Of a stretch of 64,000 nt of DNA, positions 54,248 through 64,000 are shown piece after piece; the stretch's first letter is position 1, and every line of letters starts with the position of its first letter. The position numbers and the translations under genes are program-made. The stretch is from Melanocharis versteri (lineage: Eukaryota > Chordata > Aves > Passeriformes > Melanocharitidae): contig VZTG01010312.1 in NCBI GenBank assembly GCA_013397845.1, forward strand, positions 1 through 64,000. The letters are read 5' to 3'. The notes below the pieces were generated by a model. It did not search any database. It was given only the letters and a program-made list of their open reading frames with translations, and was not told where the DNA came from.

Positions 54248-54399
54248 GGTGGCGTCTTCCAGCAGCTCTGGAAGAACAGGAAAAATAACGGAGTGAAGCC
54301 CCCTCTCTCCACTGCCCCTTTAATGTCAGAAAGGCTTAGGGGGTCCAAAGCCCTCAGGAAGGGCAGGGACGGGGCACAGCTGTGTCCCCTCCATGTCCC

Positions 54400-54575
54400 C
54401 ATGCTGGGTACCTGTCCCCAGGTTGTCCCCAGGTTGTCCCCAGGTTGTCCCCAGGTTGTCTCCGTGCCAGGTACCTGTCCCTGCGTTGTCCCCAGGTTGT
54501 CCCCAGGTTGTCCCCGTGCCGGGTACCTGTCCCAGCGTTGTCCCCAGGCTGTCCCCGTGCCGGGTACCTGTCCCG
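54400..54575 (+). repeat. GC-rich minisatellite of CCCCAGGTTGTC units
   Basis: A 12-bp unit CCCCAGGTTGTC is embedded in a higher-order unit with GTGCCGGGTACCTGTCCC repeated about four times. Frames remain open on both strands because 12 is a multiple of three. Confidence 0.93.
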
Positions 54576-55460
54576 GCGCCCGGCAGGGATGGCATTCCCC
54601 CCCGGCTGTGCGCTGTGTGTTGCTGCCATCCAGAGCCTGCTCAGGTGAGCTGCACTCGGGGCTGTTCCTCTGCTGCTCCCGCACCTGCCAGGTAAAGGCA
54701 GGGAATTAGAAATGCCAGAAATAAGAGATGAGGTCTCAAAAAGCTTCAGTTCCCAGCCAGAACTGTGGCTGCCTCTGCCACGCCTGGAGCAGGAGCGGTT
54801 TCATTGTGTGTTTGCTCTGTTCTCTCTTCCCTCAATCTGGCTTCAATGAGAGGAACGTGATCTCTTCAAAGAGAACCTGCAGGAGATCCCTGCTCATGGA
54901 TTTGGGGTTTTATTGCCTTATTATTTCATGTCTCAGTTGTTCTGTCTGAAAAGCAGGATTAATTCTGGCTGCTGGTTGTTAAAGTGGTGTCAGAAGGAAA
55001 GGGAAGCACAGATTTACTGCTGGTGTCATTCCATGAAACTTCTGTGCTGAGGTCCATTCCTGCACTTCCCCCTTGTCCTCACACTGCCACGTGCTCGTTC
55101 CTGTGGCATTCCTGCTAATCCTGGAGCTCAGAAAAGTCTCCGTGGGCCCAGCGAGCCCCGGATTCTGCCAGGGAGGATGGACTCAGGATTAACTGCTGCT
55201 CCCGCCTCGTCTCATCAATGTCTTGGGAATTCACAGCGCCAGAGCCCACAGGAGGGAGCCAAACACTTTGTTCTCAAGAAAGAAGAAAATCACCTTTGTG
55301 TTCAGTGTCTTCATCGGGTGTTCAGAGGTGAACAGGAGGAAAAAACGATGGCAGCATTTAAATACATCAATGGAGCTTCACATACAGGGAATTCAGACTT
55401 ATCCTGGAGATTACCTGGAAGAATTCAGGGACAAAAGATCATCGTGAGATATTTTATAAA

Positions 55461-55556
55461 ATCATGGAATCACGGAATCCCAGAGTGGTTTGGGTGGGAA
55501 GGGACCTTAAACCCCTGCCGTGGGCAGGGACACCTCCCAGTGTCCCAGGTGGAGAC
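55461..55556 (-). mobile_element. CR1 LINE 3' fragment
   Basis: 'GAGTGGTTTGGGTGGGAAGG' and 'GGGCAGGGACACCTCCCAGT' with the ATCATGGAATCACGGAATCC tail read as the complement of a CR1 terminus. Confidence 0.9.
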
Positions 55557-56756
55557 GGGAGGGCTGTGCCAGAGGCAGGGAAAGCAGCCTGCGATCTGGG
55601 AACCTCCTCCTGTGCCTTGTTTTTATTTTTCCCCCTAACAAAGCTTCAGTTTGGTTTGTGGCTGTTGCTAGACGAGGAAAGTACAAAGCAAGGAAAGCTT
55701 TCAACAGGCTAAAAATAAACTCTGTTATTGTCGTTTTTTATGAATATTTCACAGAAGGATGGGATTTCTTCATCTTCAGCTACACTGGAAACACAGGGCA
55801 CAACTTTTCCATATTAAAAGAAATCCATCTTTTTTTTTTTTTTTTTTTGGTATTTGCTGAATTCCGTGAGTTTTTGAGCTGCTTGCTGACATCTGACATT
55901 GCTTTGGGATCACGCTTGGACAAGAGCTTGGGCACACATTTGCTTTTGCTTTGGGATGGAGGGACCTTTCGCAGCTCAAAAGCTGATCCCTTTTATCTGC
56001 ATCCCACAGTGATAACACCAAGGGAGAACCCATCCATCAGCCCCCAGCCAGGATAACCACAAGGAATGACCTGTTCCTGCTTGTTGTCACCATCAAAGAG
56101 GTGCTTGGAGTTGGAAGTTGGCAAATCTCATTTTTATAACCTCCCATCTCCCTGTGTAATGCCAGTGGGATTTAATTCCAAAGCCATATTTCCTGAAGCT
56201 GGATGGAAAATGGGATTGGGCCTCTCACAGATGATGCTGGAGAACAGCAAAATGCATCCCATCTCCTCTAGGAACATCCACGGGATGCTGGAGAGACAAA
56301 ACAAAGGGTGTTTCATCCATTTGATCAGTGATAATGAACTCATTTGGGACAGCCAAAGTACCCCCCCACACAAAAATGCACCAGAACAAACAACGAGGGA
56401 ATATTCTGTACATAATTCAGAACAGCCACGGGATGGAAAAGAAAATAGACGTGTCCTGGGCAATGTTTTTTCATATGTGCAAGGAATACATTCCTTTCCC
56501 CTGTGCTGGAGTTATGAATTTGTCAGGGTTCACGTTTTTCCTCTTATTATTTCTCATCCTTAAAGGTCATCGGGCTCTAAAAGCCCGGCCTGCCTGCGTC
56601 TGTGCTCTAATCCAGCAAACCCCGCGTGGCCAAGGATTCAATCCCCCTGAACGGGACCAGATGGATCCTCCTGCTCTGCCCTCAGGTCCCGGGCTGGTGG
56701 CAGGATGGATTCTGGGAACAGCAGGGCCGGGATTTCATGGAATACGAGCATCGTTC
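55557..56756. other. Non-genic sequence
   Basis: Contains a T run at about 55830-55848. No gene recognised. Confidence 0.5.
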
Positions 56757-57050
56757 ATGGCAGAATCACGGAATATCCTGAGCAGGAAGGGACTCCTGGG
56801 ATCATTGATCCTGCACAGACACCCCAAAATCCCAGCCTGGGCATCCCTGGGAGCGCTGTCCAAATGTTCCTGGAGCTCTGGCAGCCTTGGGGCCGTGCCC
56901 ATTCCCTGGGGAGCCTGGCAGTGCCAGCACCCTCTGAGGGAAGAACCTTTCCCAAAATCCAACCTTTCCCTGATATCCAACCTTTCCCAAAATCCAACCT
57001 GAACCTCCCCTGGCACAGCTCCAGCTGTTCCCTCAGATCCTGTCACTACC
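56757..57050 (-). mobile_element. CR1 LINE 3' fragment
   Basis: 'AGAATCACGGAATATCCTGA', 'AGGAAGGGACTCCTGGGATC', 'CCTTTCCCAAAATCCAACC' (partly triplicated) and 'CTGAACCTCCCCTGGCACAG' read as the complement of CR1. It lies 240 bp left of the inverted exon 14 copy. Confidence 0.85.
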
Positions 57051-57287
57051 CACCAGTCCATCCCAAACCACACCAGCACCATCAATTCCCTCAGTCGTCC
57101 ACCCTGGAGAAATGAGCCCTTGGCTTGGCCATTTTCTCCTGGCAATAAAAGCTGTGGCACAAGAGGCAAAACCCTTGTGAACTGCCACATCCAGCATGGA
57201 GTGATATCTGGATCCTGCTCCTCACACAGCTTGTGGAGTGAGGAGGGGATTTTCCTGCCTGTTTCAACCCCTCAGCTGGGTGTTTTT

Positions 57288-57443
57288 GGGCAGTGAGGAG
57301 GAGCTGGGTGCTGAGTGTGGCATTTTGTCCCTGCCTCAGTACAAGAAGTCGGGCTCGGTGTGCCGGGCGGTGAAACACGAGTGTGACCTGGCTGAGATGT
57401 GCACGGGGCGCTCCTCCAGCTGCCCCCAGGATCGATTCCAGGT
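57288..57443 (+). pseudogene. Inverted partial copy of ADAM28 intron 13/exon 14
   Basis: These 156 bases match the reverse complement of 26736-26891 at all but one position (acceptor CAG here, TAG in the gene). The copy carries 52 nt of intron and the first 104 nt of exon 14, up to FQ. Retention of intron means it is a DNA-level copy, not a retrocopy. Its left edge matches the last base before the 532-nt assembly gap in ADAM28. Flanking bases show no further ADAM28 exons. It is either a very recent segmental duplication or an assembly artefact. Confidence 0.8.
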
Positions 57444-60400
57444 GAAAAGGGAGCTGTCTAAAAGCCAGGCCTTGCTGCTGGCCCAGGAAAAGCCCTGGAT
57501 TAACCAGATTTCACCGATTCAACGGTGGCCAAAAGTGATTTGCTGTAGATGAGACTAAAAAAGGTTGCAGGCTGCAAGGCCCCATCCTTCCCCAAATGCC
57601 ACAATCCTGCAGATCCAGCCAGGGGAGGTCACAAAAGTGGTGGCTTTGCCTTGGAGCTCTGTCTCCACTCTGTATATTCCTCTCTGACACCAGCATTAAT
57701 CCACTGACTGTTTTTTTTTAACATTCCCAATGGACATTAAGACAATTTTTAGGAAAATGGGGGTGCTTTGGGGATCTCCACAGAGCCAGGCCTCCCAGCT
57801 TGCTCTGGTCCCCTGTGCTGCTCCTGTTTGTGACTTTATCCTGGAGTAAACCCTCTTTACTAAACCTTTTGTGAGCCCCAAAGTCCTCCCCTCTGAGTGG
57901 GAGGGAGAAAAGGGGTCGTTAAAAGCTCTGCATGGTTCGGTTGTACTTTTTTCTAAATAGAAGCCGTTTATTTTGCTTTCAGGCAGCACGTCCCTGCTGG
58001 AAGCTGTTCTGTGCTGAGGGTGACACCAGGTGGGGTTGATCTGCAGGTGCTCCCAGCCATCCCCACCAGTGCAAGATCCATCCCTGTGCCACTGGAGTTT
58101 GGTCTGTGGTGCTGGAGGGGAAATCCACATTTTCCAGCACCCCTGGGCCCCTGGCTCTGCCTGGGTTTGCTAAAATCCCCTCTGGAGAGAAATCCATGAT
58201 GTGCTGCCCTTCACTTGTTATTAATCATCTGCCTGAGTCAGAACTTGTAACCCTGAGCTCTGCTCTGACAGCAGATAAAGTGAGCAGCCTTACAAGAAAG
58301 AGCTTGTGTAAGAGGAGGAGGGATTTGGGAACCTTTTGGCCGGGTTGGTTTGTCCAAATAATGCTTCGGACCAGAAAGTTTCAGGGAAATGGCACCTTCT
58401 GGCCCAAAAAAAGCTCACATCCCTCAGCTGGGGGCTAAAGCCGGTGCTGAAATCGCATCCCAAACTCTGGAATAGCTGAACACAGGTTTTATAGTAAACC
58501 CCAGGTCCAGGAGTCTCCATCCTGTTATGATTTACAGGGACACACAAATTGGAGAGGGAATCGTACTCCGGCGAGCAGGGTCATGTTTGTTATTTGAAGC
58601 CAGCTAGAATGTGCTGTAATTCATTTGCTTCATTGTTCTGGGGTTTGTTTGCCCTCCTTTTTTTATTTTATTCCCTCCCCCCAAAGCAAAAGCAAACACT
58701 TGCACTGCTGTGTGAGGGACTGGGAACGTCCTGTCCCCTGGAGGCACCAATAAGACCAAGATTAATTTTTATCCTGACTCTACAGAGCCAGGATCCCAAA
58801 AGACATCGGCTGGGGAGCCACGTTGGGCTCCTTTCCCAGTTTAAGGAATAACAAGGTGTGTCCAGGCCTAAAATAACTCTTTTATTGCAGTTCTAGAGCA
58901 CAAAACCAGGCTCAGTCCCTCCTGCTTTGGGTTTGAGGGTCTCCCAGTGAAAGCAGGGTTGGCCCAGGTTTGGATATTGGACAGTGCAGTGTCCAATTTT
59001 TTATGGAACATCCCCATGGAAGAACTGGGGATGATAAAGGACATTAAAGCCAACTTTTGGTCGATGGCAAAATGCCCCGACAGCTCAAGAATTGGCCCTA
59101 AATTGGTCACAGCTGAAGAGTAGCTACACAGAGAAGGGAATTGGCTGGAATTGGGGTTTGTGCTTCCAAAGTGGGGGATCCATCCATGTGCTGAAAGGGT
59201 CTTTGCTCCGGGGAATCTCAGATGTTTCAGGGATGAGGGGGAGGCAGAGAAGCTTCTGGTGCCTCCCATCATCTGTTGGGAGACTGGGAAGAAAACGCAG
59301 CCAAAGTCACTCAGAAAATTGGTGACAGCAGCTAAACTCGGGTTGATTTTCTCCCTTTTTTATTTAAAACTGGAAAAGCTCTTCAGAAGTTTCTCCTCTG
59401 CTTTCAAATTTGGGATTGGGAGGAGGTGGAAAATGGGCAGCCAGCAAGGAGAGGAAAGAGTTCTGCCTAAATCCCCCAGATTAATTGTTGGACTTCTCTG
59501 TGTGTTTGAGTGCGTGGTTACAACTAAAAGCTTTTCTACTGGAGGCCGAGATGGGAGATAGAAAGATGATCCAAAGCATCAAAAGAGAGGATGGATTAAA
59601 CGGAGAATAAAAAGGGAAAGATATGAGGAACTTCTGTGGTTACGTGCTAGGAGCTTTGGAAAATCAGGCTCAAATTGGAAGCATGTGCTCTACAAAGTTA
59701 CAACATAGGTATTGCAAAAAATGCGTTTTTCCCCGAGGAAGGGGAGGAATTGGGATTCAGAATTATGAAATGATCTGGGGAGAGCTCTGACCTTCTGCAC
59801 AGGAGAGCAAACTGGGGGTGGAGATCAAACGTAGCTCACCGAGGGGATGGTCCAGCACAAAATGTAACCTGGGCAGCTCCAGTGGTGAGGTGGCATCACT
59901 TCCATGAGCTAGGAAAGAACTGAGATGGAGCAGGACTGGAGTTCAGGGCTCAAGGGGGCAATTCCTGGTCTAATTAAGAGTTTAGAGACATCCCCAGTGT
60001 CTGCCTGAGTCCCTGCTGTGAGGGAGTGGCTCCCACACAAGTGAGGTTTAAATGACTGTGGTTATTCCTTGGTGCCCTGTGTGCAGGAAGCTCCCTGCCT
60101 GTGGCTGGGGGAGGTATTAATGAGGAGAGAGAGAGCTGGGGCCTTGTGGGTGCAGAAACCCATGGCTGGGAAGGGCTTCTCCTCCTTCTTGCCAAAGAAA
60201 TGGCCAAACTCATCATTTCCAGATCCAGAACCTCTCCTTCGCTAAAATGTGTAGGGACTTGTAGCAATTTCCGAGCTGGAGGATTGAGGAAGGAGCAGAG
60301 AGTCCAGAGCTGGAACTGGAGATTAAAACCATTCATTGGGAACGTCTGGAAGGGGCTCTCCCCTCCCTCCCCTGTAACCAGGGCTGGAGCAGGAGCTCCT

Positions 60401-60626
60401 TTCCGTGTCTCTGTCCAGCACTTCCCTCCCAGCACAGATATTCCTGCTGTGCTCCAACTGCCAGCATTCCCAGGGGTTTTTGGTGTTAAAAACACAACGG
60501 AGCCTTGTGTCCATGCTATTCCCAACCTGGAAGAGGCAGCTGAGTTGGGAAGAACAAGGAAGGGAAAGTTGAAAGCATAATGGGGAGATTTCCTGGATAA
60601 ATGCACATTTCAGGATGTACGGCCAG
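57444..60626. other. Non-genic sequence
   Basis: No further ADAM28-like exon follows the 57.3-kb copy on either strand. No other gene or repeat recognised. Confidence 0.5.
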
Positions 60627-60840
60627 GTCATGGAATCCCAGGTTCGGGTGGGAAGGGACCTAAAATTCATCCAGCTCCCCCCAGGGACACCTCGCACTGT
60701 CCCAGGTTTCTCCAACCTGGCTTTGGGCACTTCCAGGGATGGAGCAGCCACAGCTCCTCTGGGAATTCCATCCCAGCCCCTCCCCACGCTCACAGGGAAG
60801 GATTCCTTCCCAATATCCCATCCTCAGCTCCTGTAAATCA
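60627..60840 (-). mobile_element. CR1 LINE 3' fragment
   Basis: 'GGTTCGGGTGGGAAGGGACC', 'CACAGCTCCTCTGGGAATTC' and 'GGATTCCTTCCCAATATCCC' read as the complement of CR1. Confidence 0.92.
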
Positions 60841-63127
60841 GCGTTTCTCCAGTGGAATCACCAAATCCAAACAGACCCTGGCTCAATTCCAGGCCATGTG
60901 GGCTCTTCCAAGTCAAAAGCCTTCAAAAAGAAGCTGGTAGAGGTTTCTGGGGGGCAGTGACAGAGAGGAAAATGGAAAGGGAAATATAATCCTAGACAGG
61001 CAGTAAAAAAGAGGGGGGAAAATCAAGGAAACAGGCAGAGACCAAAGGAAAAGGATGGCCAGAGTGGGAGATGCTCAGAGCTCAGGTACAACAGCAGCAG
61101 AGGAGCTTTGCCACGAGTTCAGTGGAGCTGATGTCATGGAAAAGCAAAATACTTTCAATTAGAAATCAAAATTAGAGCAGTAAATAGGGAGGGGGTTCAT
61201 TTAATTGGAATGTTTGAAGTTCTCAGGGTGAATGATGGTCACAGGCTCTGCAGCATCCTGGCTGGCAGCTCAGGTATTGCTATAAAATAATTTAAATTGT
61301 TCCCATTTTATCCCTGGGAGCAAATCCACCTTGAGAGCGACCTCCAGACCTTGGAATCCTTGAGGAATCCAGGAATTCACTGTGATTCCCATCCTGAACT
61401 GGCTCTTCCCAACACTGGCTGCCAGATTTTCCCCCTGAGCCCAAGTCTGAGGTTGGGTCCAGGTCTTTCTAATTTTATCCCTGTGGAATTCCTAGAAGCC
61501 AGGCAGAATTGACTTTCACACAAGAATCTCCTTTGTTTACACACTCAGCTTCACTGTTCAGTCAACAAAACCTGGTTTTTATTAAGTTCCCCTGGAAAAA
61601 AAAAAAAGAGAGAGAGAGATTTAAATTAAGGGAAAAAATGGTTGGTTTGGGTGTTTGAGTGAAATCTGGGGGTGGGATGTTGGTGAGCTCAGAATGTTAA
61701 TGAGAGATCAAAGCTTTTTCTTAACAATTTAAAGGTTATCAAATTCCATCGAGTTTTCTAGGCTGGGACTACCAGAGGAATCCAGGTGGGAAGGGACCTG
61801 GGCAGGACTCTAATCCCATGTGAAAAGGACGAACTGCAGAGTTGCTCAGGTGGAATTCCAAGTTCAGGTTCAAATTTGATTTTTCCTTGTTTTCTGTGAC
61901 CCACATGCCTTTTGCTGTAGCTTTAACTGATGGTGGAGTCAATATATTCACATTAATGTGATTTATGTGCCTCAATCCCTACTGAACAGTGGAGTGTTTG
62001 TGTGGCTCCTTCCAGATGGATAAAAAGGAAGGCTGGAGGAGAATTCCCGAGGATCCAGCTGGCTGCATCAACCTGGAACTGAAATCCTGCTGCACCAGGT
62101 AAATGAGCACAGATGGCAGAAATCAGTGGGGGGATCACTATGGGATTAAAGATCATCCCATTCCCACCCCTGCCACCTCCCCCTGTCCCAGGCTGCTCCA
62201 AGCCCTGTCCAGCCCGGCCTCGGACACTTCCAGGGCTGGGGCAGCTATTCCATTAATCCATGAGAAGCAAGAAAGGGAAAAAAACCAAACCAACCCATGG
62301 AATTATCATTCCCAAATATGCTGGCTGATACAGGATCAGCCTCGCTGGCCACACCATCCCAGGCCATGGATTTGCTGTTGCCACTTTCCCTCGTGGAAGC
62401 AAAATGAGCTCGGGCACCGCAGTGCTGGGGAAGATCTGGGTGCGAGGGAGGGAGGAAATCAAGAAAATAAAGCACAGTTGGAGTAGATTTGAATTCCAGA
62501 TAGAGAAAGGGGAGTTTGGTTTAAACGTGGTGATTCCTATCCAGGCTGCTGGAGCATTACCTGAGTGAAAGCTTCACTCTGGGACAGCCAAAAATGTCCC
62601 TTTTGCGACATCTTTGATTAAAGATCAATTACCTGTGTGTGCCTAATTGCGGGGGTCACACTCAGCTCTGGGCTTTCATTTTCCACCAGTTGCTATTTCT
62701 ATCTCTCTCTCTTTCCCCCCCTTTCTCCTTCAGCAATGACATTTGCATTCCTTTTAGCCAAATACCAAGGTTAAACTAAAAATAATCCTGCCCATCAGTT
62801 TTAGATTAGGCCTAGAGCAGGCCCAGCTTTACTGTAAACGTGTGTGTCAGGATTGCTGCGTGCTCTGCCAGGAAACTGCCCCAGCCAGGCGTTTCAGGAA
62901 TGAGATTAATGGGCTTTTTAACATCATCTGAAGTTATTTTTGATTGCCAAGTGCTGACTGCTATTAATAATTGCATGAATCCACCTTCTTTCAGGAAAAA
63001 TGAGGATGTTTAGGAATGGTTTCCTTTCCTGAAACTGAGGAGGGTTTGAAACTTGTGCTGTTCTCTGCAAAAAGCAGCAGCACATCCCTGAATCCCAGTT
63101 CCTGTGAAAAGAGTGGGATAATACTCA
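60841..63127. other. Non-genic sequence
   Basis: Contains one CR1 fragment (62138-62245) and short simple repeats (AG at about 61608, TC at about 62703). No gene recognised. Confidence 0.5.
62138..62245 (-). mobile_element. CR1 LINE 3' fragment
   Basis: 'GGGATTAAAGATCATCCCAT', 'CAGGCTGCTCCAAGCCCTGT' and 'GGCCTCGGACACTTCCAGGG' read as the complement of CR1. The extreme terminus is degraded. Confidence 0.82.
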
Positions 63128-63245
63128 TTATAGTGCTGGAAGTGTCCAAGGCTGGGCTGGATGGGATTTGGAGCAACCTGGGACAGTGGAAGGTGTCCCT
63201 GCCCATGGGATGATTTTTAAAGTTTCTTCCAACACAAACCAAACC
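63128..63245 (+). mobile_element. CR1 3' end, first of two near-identical copies
   Basis: 'GGAAGTGTCCAAGGCTGGGC', 'TTTGGAGCAACCTGGGACAG' and 'CTTCCAACACAAACCAAACC' lead to ATTCTGTGATTCTC and then into the tail array. Confidence 0.92.
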
Positions 63246-63506
63246 ATTCTGTGATTCTCTGGTTCTGGGATTATGGGATCCTCTGATTCTGGGATTCACT
63301 GATTCCGGGATTCTGGGATTCTCAGATTCTCTTATTCTGGGATTCTGGGATTCTCAGACTCTCGGATTCTGGGATTCTCTGATTCTGGAATTCTGGGATT
63401 CTCGGATTCTCGGATTCTCAGATTCTCTGATTCTGGGATTCTCAGATTCTCAGATTCTCGGATTCTCTTATTCTGGGATTCCGGGATTCTCTGATTCTCT
63501 GATTCC
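63246..63506 (+). repeat. Expanded CR1 tail array (GATTCTSKG/GATTCTC)
   Basis: About 35 copies of 7-8 bp units GATTCTGG, GATTCTC and GATTCTCT, longer than the few ATTCTATG-like units usually ending a CR1. It ends at a single n (63507). Confidence 0.92.
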
Positions 63507-63507
63507 N

Positions 63508-63605
63508 CTGGATGGGATTTGGAGCAACCTGGGACAGCGGAAGGTGTCCCTGCCCATGGGATGATTTTTGAGGTCTCTTCCAACACAAACCAAACCATTC
63601 TGTGA
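63508..63605 (+). mobile_element. CR1 3' end, second copy after the n
   Basis: It begins mid-element (CTGGATGGGATTTGGAGCAA) directly after the n and matches 63157-63250 except at about four positions, then enters another tail array. Confidence 0.9.
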
Positions 63606-63868
63606 TTCTCTGATTCTGGGATTCTGGGATTCTCTGATTCTGGAATTCTGGGATTCTCAGATTCTCGGATTCTCAGATTCTCTGATTCTGGGATTCTGGG
63701 ATTCTCAGACTCTCGGATTCTGGGATTCTCTGATTCTGGAATTCTGGGATTCTCGGATTCTCGGATTCTCAGATTCTCTGATTCCGGGATTCTGGGATTC
63801 TGAGATTCTGAGATTCTCAGATTCTGGGATTCTCTGATTCTGGGATTCTGGGATTCTCTGATTCTGTT
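63606..63868 (+). repeat. Second expanded CR1 tail array
   Basis: The same GATTCTGG/GATTCTC units continue for about 260 bp and stop at GATTCTGTTAAACAG. Local unit order partly repeats that of 63246-63506. Confidence 0.92.
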
Positions 63869-64000
63869 AAACAGCTTTGTGTTCACAAGGTTTTCATCTC
63901 TCTCTTTAACCTCAGTGGATCCGAGTCACCTAATGAAGGTTTATAAACGTTCCCTCGCTTTTTCCCGGTGAAAGCACAGGTTTGCTGCTTTGGAAGCTCG

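Larger units (their letters stand above)
53621..55460. other. Non-genic sequence with two arrays
   Basis: Outside the 54.19-54.25 and 54.40-54.58 kb arrays this is unique sequence. A CR1-like end with AAGGTCTTTCCCAGCCAAAA occurs at about 53970-54000. No gene recognised. Confidence 0.5.

Noticed and set aside
57288..57443. Processed (reverse-transcribed) ADAM28 pseudogene
   Set aside because: The copy keeps 52 nt of intron and a splice acceptor and has no joined exons or poly-A tail, so it is not a retrocopy.

Overview
The window is vertebrate nuclear DNA, almost certainly from a bird. The evidence is the large number of CR1 LINE 3' ends (their characteristic 'TTGGGTTGGAAGGGACCT' block and ATTCT-type tails occur about thirty times on both strands), compact GT-AG introns, abundant GC-rich minisatellites and two endogenous retroviral solo LTRs with 6-bp target duplications. 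The species cannot be read from the sequence. Two N runs (14546-14573 and 26892-27423) and single n's (about 1197, 1334, 15564, 63507) mark assembly gaps or trims.

Only one protein-coding gene can be supported: a complete ADAM28 orthologue on the minus strand. Its start codon is at 39697 and its stop codon ends at 18992. I could place 24 coding exons, each bounded by GT and AG, that join into one 2412-nt frame (803 residues). The exons give, in order, signal peptide, prodomain with a cysteine-switch Cys, reprolysin catalytic domain with an intact zinc site, disintegrin domain, cysteine-rich region, EGF-like module, a single transmembrane helix and a proline-rich cytoplasmic tail. A short promoter-like stretch lies just upstream (39698-39812). 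A 3'UTR runs to an ATTAAA signal at 18132-18137.

Layout: 1-18131 is non-genic sequence downstream of the gene, with CR1 fragments and several arrays (31-bp units at 1.2 kb, 135-bp units at 8.2-8.9 kb, 18/19-bp units at 9.75-10.5 kb). 18132-39697 is ADAM28, whose introns carry an unusual number of minisatellites (48 bp, 54 bp, 43 bp and others), one solo LTR and several CR1 copies. 39813-64000 is non-genic sequence upstream of the gene. It holds CR1 copies, some stacked or nested, a second solo LTR, a 180-bp tandem duplication, a foldback structure at 53.2-53.4 kb, a 156-bp inverted near-identical copy of part of ADAM28 exon 14 plus intron at 57.3 kb, and an expanded CR1-tail array at the right edge.

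I found no unknown enzymatic or defence system. The observations most worth checking are the inverted exon-14 copy whose left edge coincides with the assembly gap, the minisatellite that appears to start from the exon-13 splice donor, the homogeneous 48-bp intronic array, and the set of in-phase proline-rich tail exons.
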